Under the pieces are notes generated by a model. That model had not been told where the DNA came from, ran no database searches, and was given only the letters and a program-made list of their open reading frames with translations. A program made the position numbers and the translations under genes. Shown here piece by piece: positions 8,253 through 17,691 of a stretch of DNA of 64,000 nt; the stretch's first letter is position 1, and each line of letters opens with the position of its first letter. This DNA is from Mucilaginibacter geliditolerans (GTDB lineage: Bacteria; Bacteroidota; Bacteroidia; Sphingobacteriales; Sphingobacteriaceae): positions 248,001 to 312,000 of the forward strand of contig NZ_JACHBY010000003.1 in NCBI RefSeq assembly GCF_014200495.1, written 5' to 3'.

Positions 8253-10052
8253 ATGAAAACATTTCACTTAAATGCTTTTTTTTCTTTAATAATACTTTTA
8301 ATGTCTACCCATATCAGTACCGCGGCAACCATGTCACAAATTTCATATACCGTAACTTTTCCCGAAGCACAGGCTCATTATGCTGATGTTGAAATGAATA
8401 TCAGCCATTTAAAACAAAATACATTGGTGCTTAAAATGCCCGTTTGGACACCCGGCTCGTATCTTATACGTGAGTATGCCAAAAATGTTGAGTCTTTTAG
8501 CGTAAGCACAGGAGGCAATTCATTACCCTTTATTAAAACCCGCAAAAACTGGTGGAGCATTAACACGCAAGGTTTAAATGATATTACCATAAAATACAGG
8601 GTTTATTGTAATGAGATATCAGTACGCACCAGTACCGTTGATGCGTCGCACGCGTTTATCTCAACTTCAGGTTTTTTCATGTACCCTGAAGGGATGCTGC
8701 ATCATCCCTCTGCCATCCATATTATACCATACGATAGCTGGACGAAGGTTTCGACCAGTTTGGATATGGTGAATAATGATCCCTTTACTGTAACTGCCCC
8801 TAATTATGACATTTTGTTCGATTCGCCTATTGAGGTGGGTAACCAGGATATATTTGGCTTTAAAGCAGCGGGTGTAGATTACGAGATAGCCATGTTTGGC
8901 AACGGCAAATACGATAAAGAGCGTCTTAAAAAAGATATGGCCAAAATTATTGAGCAGGAAACTGCCGTTTATGGCGAAAACCCCAACAAACATTATGTTT
9001 TTATAGTGCACCACTATTTAAAAGGCGGTGGCGGCCTGGAGCATTTAAGCTCAACCGTAATGGGTGTCGCGCGCGATGCTTATACTACTGAAACCGGCTA
9101 TCAAAACTTTTTAAGCCTCTTTGCACATGAGCATTTTCACCTGTGGAACGTAAAACGCCTGCGCCCTATAGCCTTAGGTCCGTTTGATTATGACAATGAG
9201 AATTACACTACCGACCTGTGGATAGCCGAAGGATTTACTGCTTATTATGAGGATATTATACTAAGGCATGCTGCTTTAATCCCGGTTGATAATTACTTAA
9301 ATGTATTGAGCAATGACATTAATTCGGTTGAAAACCAGCCGGGCAGAAAATTCCAGTCTGTTACTGATGCCAGCTATGATGCATGGATAAAGGCTTACCG
9401 TCCTAATGAAAACTCAGCCAATACCACCATATCTTATTACAGCAAAGGATCAATAATAGCCATGTTGCTTGATCTGGAGATCATTAATGATAGTAATGCA
9501 AAATACTCGCTGGATGATGTAATGAAGCACATGTATGATGAGTATTATAAAGGAAAGCACCGCGGTTATACTGATATTGAGTTTAAACAGGGGCTCGAGA
9601 AATTTGCAGGTAAAAAACTGGATGATTTTTACAAAAAATATATCTACGGCGTTGCTGATATTGATTATAACAAATACCTGGGTTATGCCGGTTACAAAAT
9701 AACCGATGCGCTGGCAGCAGGTAACGATCCATCATTAGGCGCAGTAACCAGCAATGCCAATAATAAAATTACCGTTACCAGCGTATTACGTGGCGGCGCG
9801 GCATGGATAGCCGGTATTAATACCGATGATCAGCTGGTTGCTTTAAATGGCAATCCAATAGCCAGCATGCAGGATCTTTTAACCGGTAAAAAGCCCGGCG
9901 ATAAAATAACCGTAACCGTTAACCGCGATGGGCAGCCATTAACATTACAGGTAACGCTACTGAAAAATGCACAGGTAAAGTACAAAATAGACCCACTGGA
10001 TAACCCCACCCCACAGCAACTTACAATAAGAAATAAATGGCTTAAACTTTAA
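8253..10052 (+). CDS. M61-family aminopeptidase with PDZ domain
   Basis: Exported zinc peptidase of the M61 (glycyl aminopeptidase) family, 599 residues. It has an N-terminal signal (1-24, ending STAA), a beta-rich N-terminal domain containing PVWTPGSYLIREYAKNV, the catalytic domain with the gluzincin motif HEHFH in LFAHEHFHLWNVKRLRP and the third zinc ligand in DLWIAEGFTAYYED. A C-terminal PDZ domain (about 495-575) contains VLRGGAAWIAGINTDDQLVALNG. Likely periplasmic. It stands alone; the next gene is a tiny membrane protein. Confidence 0.93.
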   Translation: MKTFHLNAFFSLIILLMSTHISTAATMSQISYTVTFPEAQAHYADVEMNISHLKQNTLVLKMPVWTPGSYLIREYAKNVESFSVSTGGNSLPFIKTRKNWWSINTQGLNDITIKYRVYCNEISVRTSTVDASHAFISTSGFFMYPEGMLHHPSAIHIIPYDSWTKVSTSLDMVNNDPFTVTAPNYDILFDSPIEVGNQDIFGFKAAGVDYEIAMFGNGKYDKERLKKDMAKIIEQETAVYGENPNKHYVFIVHHYLKGGGGLEHLSSTVMGVARDAYTTETGYQNFLSLFAHEHFHLWNVKRLRPIALGPFDYDNENYTTDLWIAEGFTAYYEDIILRHAALIPVDNYLNVLSNDINSVENQPGRKFQSVTDASYDAWIKAYRPNENSANTTISYYSKGSIIAMLLDLEIINDSNAKYSLDDVMKHMYDEYYKGKHRGYTDIEFKQGLEKFAGKKLDDFYKKYIYGVADIDYNKYLGYAGYKITDALAAGNDPSLGAVTSNANNKITVTSVLRGGAAWIAGINTDDQLVALNGNPIASMQDLLTGKKPGDKITVTVNRDGQPLTLQVTLLKNAQVKYKIDPLDNPTPQQLTIRNKWLKL

Positions 10053-10156
10053 TGATATAATGCTGATTGACTGCACTGTTTTTTATAATTAAAACATATA
10101 ATACAATGCCTTGTTGTATTTATATCTATGAAAATCATTAATTAAATTAAAGCACT

Positions 10157-10312
10157 ATGAACTCATTATTGTATATCATAGCCGTTATCCTCCTGATTGG
10201 GTGGGCATTAGGCGTATTCGTGTATTCAGCCACAGGTATTATACATGTATTATTAGTTATTGCAATTATAGCCTTAATATTAGGTATAATAAGGCGACCA
10301 ACTACTATATAA
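10157..10312 (+). CDS. lmo0937-type small membrane protein
   Basis: 51-residue protein too short for many ORF filters. It starts MNSLLYIIAVILLIGWALG and continues with VFVYSATGIIHVLLVIA and a second hydrophobic stretch IIALILGIIRR, ending in RRPTTI. This matches the small two-helix membrane proteins usually named lmo0937 family, whose role is unknown. A clear terminator follows 23 bases after the stop, which supports it as a real transcription unit. Confidence 0.8.
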   Translation: MNSLLYIIAVILLIGWALGVFVYSATGIIHVLLVIAIIALILGIIRRPTTI

Positions 10313-10335
10313 TCCGGGTATCGGATTATTAAAAA

Positions 10336-10367
10336 GAGGCGTTTCATTTATATGAGACGCCTTTTTT
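10336..10367 (+). terminator. Rho-independent terminator
   Basis: AGGCGTTTC pairs with GAGACGCCT (one G-T pair) around ATTTATAT, followed by six Ts. It ends the small membrane protein transcript. Confidence 0.88.
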
Positions 10368-10390
10368 GATATAGCATTTTTATATCCAAG

Positions 10391-10432
10391 CGTCATTGCG
10401 AGGTACGAAGCAATCTCTATACTATACAGAGC
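10391..10432. repeat. Half copy of the GTCAT repeat
   Basis: Only the left arm is present (CGTCATTGCGAGGTACGAAG then CAATCTCTA). It abuts the larger element at 10455. Confidence 0.8.
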
Positions 10433-10454
10433 GGATTGGTACATCGTTTACACA

Positions 10455-10930
10455 TCGCTTGAAGTCGCTCATGGGCGCGGAGCCCTATTTCTTTTGTCTT
10501 GACACAAAAGTAACCAAAAAATCAAGACAAAAAGATCCTTCCTCCCACAGGCAAAACACCCAGGCCCGCGCTTTTTGTCGGGCCTTTGCACGCTTTTGAT
10601 CACGGTTCAATTAAAGTACCATCATCTTAAGAAATTACGTAGCTCCCGTCAGTAGAACAGCTTCGGGCTAAATCAGGCAAAACGATGGTGGCCTTGTGCG
10701 TGGTAGGGCATAGCAGATTTTTACAGCAGCGTAAAGGCCAGGTGCGTAGCGACAGCAGGGTGAAAATATAGCAGCCCTGGTTTTGCCTGATTTGCAGGGA
10801 AAGGCCTTGTGCGGCAAAGAAGCATTTCTAATGACTTGATTTATTCATAATATTATTTGTTTTTAAATGGTATTCATGAGCTCCCTCCGGTCGGGTTTTG
10901 CTACCTTTTGTATCAAGACAAAATTGCGAT
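10455..10930 (+). mobile_element. MITE-like element, copy A (degraded right end)
   Basis: Non-coding element homologous over most of its length, in opposite orientation, to 27204-27666. Its left end carries the terminal word TATTTCTTTTGTCTTGACAC. The right end is split: GACTTGATTT at 10833-10842 and TTTTGTATCAAGACAAAA at 10906-10923 are separated by about 60 extra bases that copy B lacks. Nested arms AAATCAGGCAAAAC (10670-10683) and GTTTTGCCTGATTT (10780-10793) are perfect complements. No convincing protein is encoded. The remainder of the spacer up to 11099 holds nothing I can name. Confidence 0.7.
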
Positions 10931-11099
10931 AGCAATCATGAACACCTATAAAAAAACAGACAACTGTGAATAACTAGTAGCCTCCGCGGCAATGAGCGGC
11001 TGCGCATGACAAGTAACCAGCCATCCAGTTGCAAACTGAAGCCAGTAAGATGCGAGGTGAGGACTACTTCAAATACTCAAACTTTCTTACTTTTGCCCC

Positions 11100-11765
11100 A
11101 TGGCACCCACCACCGCTTTAACGTTTACTTTACTCAATCAAACGCTACTGTTATTGCCCCAAAAAGCCATTTACTGGCAACAGGAAAAGGCTTTAATTGT
11201 GGCTGATGTACACCTGGGTAAGGTGGGCCATTTTCGTAAAGCGGGTATTGCTGTGCCGCGGGACATGGAGCAAAATGACCTGGCGGTATTGTCGGATCTG
11301 ATAGATGAGCATCACCCCGAAAAGATCATTTTTTTAGGCGACCTCTTCCACAGCGATAAAAATGCCGACTGGGATTGGTTTGTGCTATGGCGAAAGAATT
11401 TTCCGAAGCTGGAACTTATCCTGATAAGAGGAAATCATGATATCATCCATGATGACAATTACCTTGATCTGAACGTGGCTTTGCATGACAGCTTAACTAT
11501 TGGCCCGTTCCTGATGCTGCACCATCCATTGGGCAACGAGGTATTACTGCAAACCGATGCTTATGTTTTTTGCGGGCACATCCACCCGGGCATCAGCCTG
11601 AGCGGCAAGGCGCGGCAACAATTAACGCTCCCCTGTTTTGCGTTCGGCAACAGGCAAGCCATCCTACCCTCATTCGGAAAGTTTACAGGCAGGGTAGCAA
11701 TCCGTAATCGGCAAACAGATCACATATTTGCCGTATTACAAAATAAGGTGGTAGCTATTGATTAG
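11100..11765 (+). CDS. pdeM: PdeM-type metallophosphoesterase (DNA-repair-associated)
   Basis: Calcineurin-like metallophosphoesterase of 221 residues matching the ligase-associated DNA damage response endonuclease PdeM. Metal-binding motifs in order: IVADVHLGKVGHFRKAG, FLGDLFHSDKN, LIRGNHDII, MLHHPLG and FCGHIHPGI. A C-terminal FAFGNRQAILPSFG segment is characteristic of the subgroup. In many bacteria it sits beside a DNA ligase, an Lhr-like helicase and an exonuclease; none is adjacent here, so the gene is on its own. The ATG overlaps CCATGG after a repeat-rich spacer. Confidence 0.85.
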   Translation: MAPTTALTFTLLNQTLLLLPQKAIYWQQEKALIVADVHLGKVGHFRKAGIAVPRDMEQNDLAVLSDLIDEHHPEKIIFLGDLFHSDKNADWDWFVLWRKNFPKLELILIRGNHDIIHDDNYLDLNVALHDSLTIGPFLMLHHPLGNEVLLQTDAYVFCGHIHPGISLSGKARQQLTLPCFAFGNRQAILPSFGKFTGRVAIRNRQTDHIFAVLQNKVVAID

Positions 11766-11794
11766 TACTCTAAAAAGTAAATGTCAAAAACTAT

Positions 11795-11880
11795 TGTCAT
11801 TTCGAGCGATAGCGAGAAATCTTCTGCGCGCGTTAAGTCTACAGCAGAGGATTTCTCCTCGTTCCTCGTTCGAAATGACA
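11795..11880. repeat. GTCAT repeat, TTTCGA subfamily
   Basis: TGTCATTTCGAGCG pairs with CGTTCGAAATGACA; inner arms GAGAAATC and GATTTCTC. It lies between the convergent pdeM and TlpA-like genes. Confidence 0.88.
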
Positions 11881-11889
11881 GTGGATGAA

Positions 11890-13026
11890 TTAATTCTTTT
11901 TCAGTTGGTCTTTAATAGCCAGGTCAATATCATCAAATGATACATCGCGTTTAATAATATGCCAGTTGCCGTCAACCAGATCATAAGTTGGTAAGGTACT
12001 TATTCCCCAGTTCTGCATATTTGGTGATGCCTGTCCTTGCATATCATTAACCTGCGGCCAAGGCAACTTATCCTCATTAACGGCATTGGTCCATGCGATA
12101 TGTGCGGTATCAACAGAAACACTTATCACGGTAAAATCCTTATTATTCATCAGGTCTGAATTGGTCATCAGGCTTTTATGGTTGTTCCTGCTCACTTCAC
12201 TATCGGAGCGCCAGAATTCAACTAATATTACTTTCTTATTTATTGATTTGGGGTCGAATGATTTTCCGTCAAGTGTTTTACCTGTTAAAGCCGGGGCAAC
12301 CGCGCCCGGCGAAAGTTTTGCCAGCATTTTCAGATCATCGCCTTCACTTTTACCTTCGGGTGTATTTTGTTGATCGGTGGTAAATTTGTGATAGATATTA
12401 TAATAAGTTAAAGGGTCCTTTTTATAATCTATTTGGGCAAGTAAATGCGCCGCTACCTCGCTTTGCGGGTGCTTATTTATAAAATCAGCAAATACTGCCG
12501 ATACAATATTATCGCGTTTTGTGGCTGCGTCCGTTAACTTTTTAAGCTGCGCATCATACTTGGCGCTTGATACCGGCGCAGCATCATTGCCATATACCAG
12601 GTTAAATAATGAATCGGTTTCATTTTCAGCATCATGTGCCTTATCATTTAATACAGTATAATAAGCTGAAAGCTCATTCTGTATTGCCGAAGTCGTTGTT
12701 ATGGTTGGATATTTATATAATTCATTACCAGTAACTTTAATAGCATAAGTGCCCGGCTCCAGGTATACATCATAGCCTACGCGTCTGTTATCATGGTAAA
12801 TATCCTTTGCAATCTGCATGCTGTAATAACCCGGATTTTGTAATGCTTTTTTAAGATAGAATTTTTCACCCATAATAAACTCCGAGTATAAAGAGCTTTT
12901 ATCCAGGTTCTTAATCACAAAAACACCGTTATCAATACCCGGCATAGTGCCTTTAAACTCAATATAGCCAGTTTTTGTACAACCGGTAAACAATAAGGCG
13001 AATAGAAAAATGTGATAAAATTTCAT
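11890..13026 (-). CDS. TlpA-like lipoprotein lacking the CXXC motif
   Basis: 378-residue lipoprotein (lipobox LLFTGC, Cys16) with an N-terminal beta domain resembling DUF4369 (residues about 20-110), a helical middle and a C-terminal thioredoxin-fold domain (about 235-378). The fold is evident from KVILVEFWRSD, the TVISVSVD strand, LPWPQVND and the cis-Pro region ISTLPTYDLVDG. Where active TlpA proteins have WCGPC, this one has RSDSEVSR and no cysteine, so it cannot be a thiol reductase by the normal mechanism. It may be a structural or binding paralogue. It is divergent from sdhC. Confidence 0.78.
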   Translation of the reverse strand: MKFYHIFLFALLFTGCTKTGYIEFKGTMPGIDNGVFVIKNLDKSSLYSEFIMGEKFYLKKALQNPGYYSMQIAKDIYHDNRRVGYDVYLEPGTYAIKVTGNELYKYPTITTTSAIQNELSAYYTVLNDKAHDAENETDSLFNLVYGNDAAPVSSAKYDAQLKKLTDAATKRDNIVSAVFADFINKHPQSEVAAHLLAQIDYKKDPLTYYNIYHKFTTDQQNTPEGKSEGDDLKMLAKLSPGAVAPALTGKTLDGKSFDPKSINKKVILVEFWRSDSEVSRNNHKSLMTNSDLMNNKDFTVISVSVDTAHIAWTNAVNEDKLPWPQVNDMQGQASPNMQNWGISTLPTYDLVDGNWHIIKRDVSFDDIDLAIKDQLKKN

Positions 13027-13161
13027 TTGATAATTTTAGGTGGCGCTAATATAAGTTTGTGTTATATCGATACAAATTATTTGTAATACTTAGATTGTTT
13101 CTAAATAGCTATAAAACTGCTAATAACCTGAAAGCATTTATATCTTTTGGCATATAATAAA

Positions 13162-13169
13162 TACTTTTG
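13162..13169 (+). promoter_or_regulatory. -7 box of the sdh operon promoter
   Basis: TACTTTTG is an exact TAnnTTTG match 21 bases before the sdhC ATG. The -33 region holds only TTTA at the expected spacing. Confidence 0.5.
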
Positions 13170-13190
13170 CCAAAATAAATCTATTTCATA

Positions 13191-13970
13191 ATGAGCGAAT
13201 TTAAACAAACCTTTAACTCATCGCTGGGCAAAAAGCTGATAATGGCTTTAACAGGGTTGTTTTTGTGTACTTTTTTAATAGTACACTTAGGAGGTAACCT
13301 GCTATTGTTTAAAAACGATGATGGCTTTGGTTTTAACTTGTATGCCAATTTTCTTACCCATTTCCCACCCATCGAAGTTGTTGCTTACCTGTTATACCTG
13401 TGTATTATAGTTCACAGCTTGTACGCATTAATATTAACGGTAAAAAACCGCAGGGCAAGACCTGTAGGCTACGCGGTGGTAAACAAAGCGCCGGCAACAT
13501 GGCAATCAAAAAACATGGGCCTGCTGGGTACAGTGTTATTACTTTTTATAGTGATACATATGGGCGATTTCTGGTACAAATACAAGTTCACAAACACCGT
13601 GGCTTTTAAGGAGTACCGTACCGACCTGGCAACTAACACAACCACATCATCGGCCTACACACCGGCTTCTCCCGATTTTGAGCACTCTGTATCAACAGAA
13701 AACAATGTGGAGATAGTACGTGTAAAGGATCTGCATGCACGTGTGGTTGAAAGCTTTAGCTGCTTATGGTATGTAATACTGTATGTTGTGGCTATGGTTG
13801 CGGTATCGTTCCACTTATTGCATGGCTTTCAGAGTGCTTTCCGAACATTGGGTTGGGTGCACAGAAAGTACACGCCAATTGTTGAGTTTGTAGGCACATG
13901 GCTTTTCGCGGTTATCATACCTGTAGGGTTTGCCGCTATGCCGCTGGTATATTATTTTACGAATCATTAA
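13191..13970 (+). CDS. sdhC: Succinate dehydrogenase cytochrome b subunit
   Basis: Membrane anchor of complex II (di-heme, five-helix type B as in Bacteroidota), 259 residues, passing electrons from SdhB to menaquinone. Hydrophobic segments are seen at about 18-40, 60-82, 108-125, 185-210 and 230-255, with candidate heme histidines in IVHLGGNL, CIIVHSLY, VIHMGDFW and FHLLHGFQS. The loop between helices 3 and 4 (about 130-180) is long and polar. It is the first gene of sdhCAB; the spacer to sdhA contains an iterated-word palindrome. Confidence 0.94.
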   Translation: MSEFKQTFNSSLGKKLIMALTGLFLCTFLIVHLGGNLLLFKNDDGFGFNLYANFLTHFPPIEVVAYLLYLCIIVHSLYALILTVKNRRARPVGYAVVNKAPATWQSKNMGLLGTVLLLFIVIHMGDFWYKYKFTNTVAFKEYRTDLATNTTTSSAYTPASPDFEHSVSTENNVEIVRVKDLHARVVESFSCLWYVILYVVAMVAVSFHLLHGFQSAFRTLGWVHRKYTPIVEFVGTWLFAVIIPVGFAAMPLVYYFTNH

Positions 13971-13974
13971 TTAT

Positions 13975-14066
13975 AGTTGATTAAGTTGGATTAAGTTGAT
14001 CAGGTGAATGGTTTTTTGATAGATAACTCAATCAACCACTTAACCAAAATCAACCACTCAATAAAA
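13975..14066. repeat. Iterated-word palindrome between sdhC and sdhA
   Basis: The left arm (13975-14001) repeats AGTTGATTAAGTTGGATTAA; the right arm (14029-14064) has the complement as AATCAACCACTT and AATCAACCACTC. The arms start 4 bases after the sdhC stop and end 12 bases before the sdhA ATG. Confidence 0.72.
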
Positions 14067-14076
14067 CATACAAAAC

Positions 14077-16011
14077 ATGAGTTTAAATGCTAAAATCCCA
14101 CAGGGCCCACTAGCCGAAAAATGGAATAAGCACAAGTTTGACCTGAAGCTGGTTAACCCTGCTAACAAGCGTAAATACGACATTATTGTTGTAGGTACAG
14201 GTTTGGCAGGTGCGTCGGCAGCGGCTTCACTGGCCGAGCTGGGTTATAACGTAAAGGCATTTTGTTTTCAGGATAGCCCGCGCCGTGCACACTCTATTGC
14301 TGCACAGGGTGGTATAAATGCTGCAAAAAATTATCAGAATGATGGCGATAGCGTATACCGCCTGTTTTATGATACCATTAAAGGTGGCGATTACCGCGCC
14401 CGCGAAGCCAACGTTTATCGTTTGGCCGAGGTATCAGTAAATATTATTGACCAGTGCGTGGCACAGGGCGTACCCTTTGCCCGTGAATACGGCGGCTTGC
14501 TGGATAACCGCTCATTTGGTGGTGCGCAGGTTTCCCGTACTTTTTACGCGAGGGGCCAAACCGGACAACAATTATTATTAGGTGCATACTCAGCCTTAAA
14601 CCGCCAGATACACAAAGGAAAAGTAAAGATGTACACCCGTACTGAAATGCTTGATGTGGTTGTTGTTGATGGGCAGGCGAAAGGTATCATCACCCGTAGC
14701 TTAATTACCGGCGAAATTGATACCCATACCGGGCATGCCGTGTTATTATGTACAGGTGGTTATGGTAACGTGTTCTACCTCTCAACCAATGCAGCAGGAT
14801 CAAACGTTACTGCAGCATGGCGGGCACACAAACGCGGAGCTTTATTTGCTAACCCTTGTTATACACAGATACACCCAACCTGTATCCCTGTAACCGGTGA
14901 TCACCAGTCGAAGTTAACCCTGATGTCGGAATCATTACGTAATGATGGCCGTGTTTGGGCACCAAAAACTGTTGAAACTGCTGAAAAACTGCGCAAAGCA
15001 CAGCTAAAGGCCAGCGACATAAAAGAAGAAGACAGGGATTACTTCCTGGAAAGAAAATACCCATCATTTGGTAACCTTGTACCGCGCGACGTGGCTTCAC
15101 GTAACGCTAAGGAAATGGTTGACGATAATCGAGGCGTAGGCGGCTCGGGCATTGCGGTGTTCCTTGATTTTGCTGACGCGATAAAACGTTTAGGTAAAGA
15201 TGCGGTTGCCGCTAAATACGGTAACCTGTTTGATATGTACTACCAGATCACTGATGAGGATCCTTATACGCAACCAATGCGTATCTACCCGGCAGTACAT
15301 TATACCATGGGTGGCCTTTGGGTTGATTATAACCTGAGCACAAACGTACCGGGCCTGTATGCCTTGGGCGAATGTAATTTCTCTGATCACGGCGCTAACC
15401 GTTTAGGAGCTTCGGCACTAATGCAGGGTTTGGCAGATGGTTATTTTGTGATCCCATATACTTTAGGTGATTATTTAGCTACTATCGGCCCGAAACCGGT
15501 TGATGCAAATCATCCAGCCTTTGCAAAGACCAAACAGGAAGTTGTAGACTATATTGCTAAATTATTGGCACTAAAAGGCACTAAAACAGTAAACGAATAT
15601 CACCGTGAACTGGGCCTTATTATGTGGGAATATTGTGGTATGGCGCGTACTGCCGAAGGCTTAACAAAAGCAAAAGGTTTGATACAGGCTTTAAGAGCTG
15701 ATTTCTGGAAAAACGCCATTGTAATGGGCGAGAATGAGGAAGTTAACGCATCGCTTGAAAGAGCTGGCCGTGTGGCTGACTTCCTGGAGCTTGGCGAACT
15801 GATGGTTGATGACGCGCTGATGCGCAATGAATCATGCGGTGGCCACTTCCGTTTGGAATCACAAACACCAGAAGGCGAAGCACTACGTGACGACGAGCAC
15901 TTTGCTTTTGTTGGCGCATGGGAATTTAAAGGTGAAAACCAACCGGAAACCCTGCACAAGGAAGCACTGGATTTTGAATATGTTCATTTAACACAAAGAA
16001 ATTATAAGTAG
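14077..16011 (+). CDS. sdhA: Succinate dehydrogenase flavoprotein subunit
   Basis: Catalytic subunit of complex II oxidising succinate to fumarate, 644 residues. It shows the Rossmann FAD site [17 protein letters not shown], the covalent-FAD histidine in [17 protein letters not shown], the [12 protein letters not shown] second FAD strand, the active-site HPTCIP region with QIHPT, and GLYALGECN...HGANRLGAS. The length and the long insertion between 300 and 340 match the Bacteroidota fumarate reductase/succinate dehydrogenase group. It lies between sdhC and sdhB in one operon. Confidence 0.97.
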   Translation: MSLNAKIPQGPLAEKWNKHKFDLKLVNPANKRKYDIIVVGTGLAGASAAASLAELGYNVKAFCFQDSPRRAHSIAAQGGINAAKNYQNDGDSVYRLFYDTIKGGDYRAREANVYRLAEVSVNIIDQCVAQGVPFAREYGGLLDNRSFGGAQVSRTFYARGQTGQQLLLGAYSALNRQIHKGKVKMYTRTEMLDVVVVDGQAKGIITRSLITGEIDTHTGHAVLLCTGGYGNVFYLSTNAAGSNVTAAWRAHKRGALFANPCYTQIHPTCIPVTGDHQSKLTLMSESLRNDGRVWAPKTVETAEKLRKAQLKASDIKEEDRDYFLERKYPSFGNLVPRDVASRNAKEMVDDNRGVGGSGIAVFLDFADAIKRLGKDAVAAKYGNLFDMYYQITDEDPYTQPMRIYPAVHYTMGGLWVDYNLSTNVPGLYALGECNFSDHGANRLGASALMQGLADGYFVIPYTLGDYLATIGPKPVDANHPAFAKTKQEVVDYIAKLLALKGTKTVNEYHRELGLIMWEYCGMARTAEGLTKAKGLIQALRADFWKNAIVMGENEEVNASLERAGRVADFLELGELMVDDALMRNESCGGHFRLESQTPEGEALRDDEHFAFVGAWEFKGENQPETLHKEALDFEYVHLTQRNYK

Positions 16012-16082
16012 TAGCAAGTATTTAGTATCAAGTATCAAGACAAAAGAAATCCTGATACTTGATACCAGCTACTTGATACTAA
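16012..16082. repeat. Iterated-word palindrome between sdhA and sdhB
   Basis: The left arm reads AGTATCAAGTATCAAG with AGCAAGTATT before it; the right arm (16054-16082) reads GATACTTGATACC and CTACTTGATACTA. It fills nearly the whole 88-base gap. Confidence 0.78.
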
Positions 16083-16099
16083 CACCAATCTCAACAAAA

Positions 16100-16888
16100 A
16101 TGAGTAGTAATAATAACATGAATCTGACGCTTAAAGTATGGCGCCAAAAGAATGCACAAACAGCGGGCAAGTTTGTGACTTACAAGGCAGAAGGTATTTC
16201 GCCGGACATGTCGTTCCTGGAGATGCTGGACGTGGTGAATGAAAGCCTGATCCACAAAAAGGATGAACCTATACATTTTGACCATGATTGCCGCGAAGGT
16301 ATTTGCGGGATGTGTTCATTATATATCAATGGCCATCCCCACGGACCAAAGAAGGCTATCACAACCTGCCAGCTGCACATGCGTACTTACCATGATGGCG
16401 AAACAATCACCATTGAGCCATGGCGCGCTACAGCTTTCCCGGTTATTAAGGATTTGGCGGTTGACCGTTCCGCGTTCGACCGTATACAACAAGCAGGTGG
16501 TTATGTATCAGTAAATACCGGTGGTGTGCCTGATGCCAATGAGATCGCTATCCCTAAAGTTATAGCTGACGAGGCCTTTAACTCTGCTACCTGTATTGGT
16601 TGCGGCGCTTGCGTTGCTGCATGTAAAAATGCCTCTGCAATGCTATTTGTATCGGCTAAAGTAACACAGTTGGGCTTGTTGCCTCAAGGTCAGCCTGAGC
16701 GTTATAGCCGTGTACAAGCCATGGTAGCCCAAATGGACGAAGAAGGATTTGGTAACTGTACCAACACCCGTGCCTGCGAAGCAGAATGCCCTAAGGAAAT
16801 TAGCCTGACCAACATAGGCCGCATGAATAATGATTACTTCAGCGCGAAACTATTCAGGGAAGAGCATGTGCATGAGCATAATGAATAA
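16100..16888 (+). CDS. sdhB: Succinate dehydrogenase iron-sulfur subunit
   Basis: Iron-sulfur subunit of complex II, 262 residues from ATG 16100. The [2Fe-2S] ligands lie in [16 protein letters not shown] and TTCQLHMR, the [4Fe-4S] ligands in [13 protein letters not shown], and the last cluster ligands in [15 protein letters not shown]. The frame is open upstream to TTG 16073, but that stretch lies in the palindrome, so ATG 16100 (or 16118, MNLTLKVW) is preferred. Last gene of sdhCAB, followed by a good terminator. Confidence 0.95.
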   Translation: MSSNNNMNLTLKVWRQKNAQTAGKFVTYKAEGISPDMSFLEMLDVVNESLIHKKDEPIHFDHDCREGICGMCSLYINGHPHGPKKAITTCQLHMRTYHDGETITIEPWRATAFPVIKDLAVDRSAFDRIQQAGGYVSVNTGGVPDANEIAIPKVIADEAFNSATCIGCGACVAACKNASAMLFVSAKVTQLGLLPQGQPERYSRVQAMVAQMDEEGFGNCTNTRACEAECPKEISLTNIGRMNNDYFSAKLFREEHVHEHNE

Positions 16889-16915
16889 CAAGCATTTAAA
16901 TTAAGCATAAAAGTA

Positions 16916-16947
16916 AAGCCCTTGTAGTTATCTATGAGGGCTTTTTT
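16916..16947 (+). terminator. Terminator of the sdh operon
   Basis: AAGCCCT pairs with AGGGCTT around a 14-base loop and is followed by a T-run, 28 bases after the sdhB stop. Confidence 0.85.
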
Positions 16948-16951
16948 ACGT

Positions 16952-17099
16952 ACTGTCGTCTGGAGACTACAAGCATAGTAGTCCGAAGTCAGAGACTTCG
17001 GACAGCGGTCAGCCGCGTAAATTGCCAGCGCTAGCGTCGCAATATCGCTGTTCGAAGTCTCCGACTTCGAACTACTAAGCCTGTAGTTTGCAACTACAG
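16952..17099. repeat. Inverted REP pair upstream of the transposase
   Basis: Two REP-like units face each other. The left unit (16952-17006) contains the mini-hairpins GTCTGGAGAC and CCGAAGTCAGAGACTTCGG, ending in ACAGCG. The right unit (17046-17099) is its imperfect complement (GCTGTTCGAAGTCTCCGAC, then CTGTAGTTTGCAACTACAG). The loop contains CCAGCGCTAGCG. Confidence 0.88.
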
Positions 17100-17136
17100 C
17101 ACTTCTTATTTATATTTATCAACCTAACAAACTCAC

Positions 17137-17691
17137 ATGTTCCGCAAAGGCTATATCATCAGCGATCAACAGGCAATTTATTATATGACCTTTACAATTG
17201 TGGGTTGGATTGATGTTTTCTCAAGGAAGAGCTATCGTGATATTTTCATTGAATCACTAAAATATTGTCAACAACATAAAGGTCAGCACTTGCATGCTTA
17301 CGTTATGATGAGCAATCATATTCATCTTATTGTTTCGGTAGATGAAAGTTGTAGTATAAGTGATTTTGTGAGGGATTGCAAAAAGTTTACGGCAAAGCGA
17401 ATACTGAATGATATTGAAACCAGCACAATTGAAAGTCGACAAGCTTGGATGCTTCATGAATTCAAGTATTATGCTTCGCGACATAGCCGCAATGAGAAAT
17501 ACCAGTTATGGCAACATGATAATCATTTCGTTGAATTAAGTTCCCCAGCTTTTATGCAGCAAAAGATCGACTATATTCATCAAAACCCGGTACAGGCAGG
17601 ATTGGTTTATAAAGCAGAAGATTATGTTTATTCAAGCGCGAGTAACTACGCAGGCATTGACCAGATAATTGATGTGGATTGTTTGTTTTGA
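17137..17691 (+). CDS. REP-associated tyrosine transposase (IS200-like Y1)
   Basis: 184-residue Y1/HUH single-strand transposase of the RAYT group. The HUH motif is in MMSNHIHLIVS (about residues 56-65). A candidate catalytic tyrosine lies in the helix FKYYASRHSRNEKYQLW, and the C-terminal QKIDYIHQNPVQAGLV is diagnostic for this family (IHxNPVRAGLV type). It is flanked on both sides by matching REP units, the arrangement expected if this protein recognises and spreads them. The gene looks intact; whether it is active cannot be told. Confidence 0.9.
   Translation: MFRKGYIISDQQAIYYMTFTIVGWIDVFSRKSYRDIFIESLKYCQQHKGQHLHAYVMMSNHIHLIVSVDESCSISDFVRDCKKFTAKRILNDIETSTIESRQAWMLHEFKYYASRHSRNEKYQLWQHDNHFVELSSPAFMQQKIDYIHQNPVQAGLVYKAEDYVYSSASNYAGIDQIIDVDCLF

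Noticed and set aside
11006..11206. 66-codon frame overlapping the start of pdeM
   Set aside because: Out of frame with pdeM and without similarity; the pdeM ATG at 11100 leads directly into conserved motifs.
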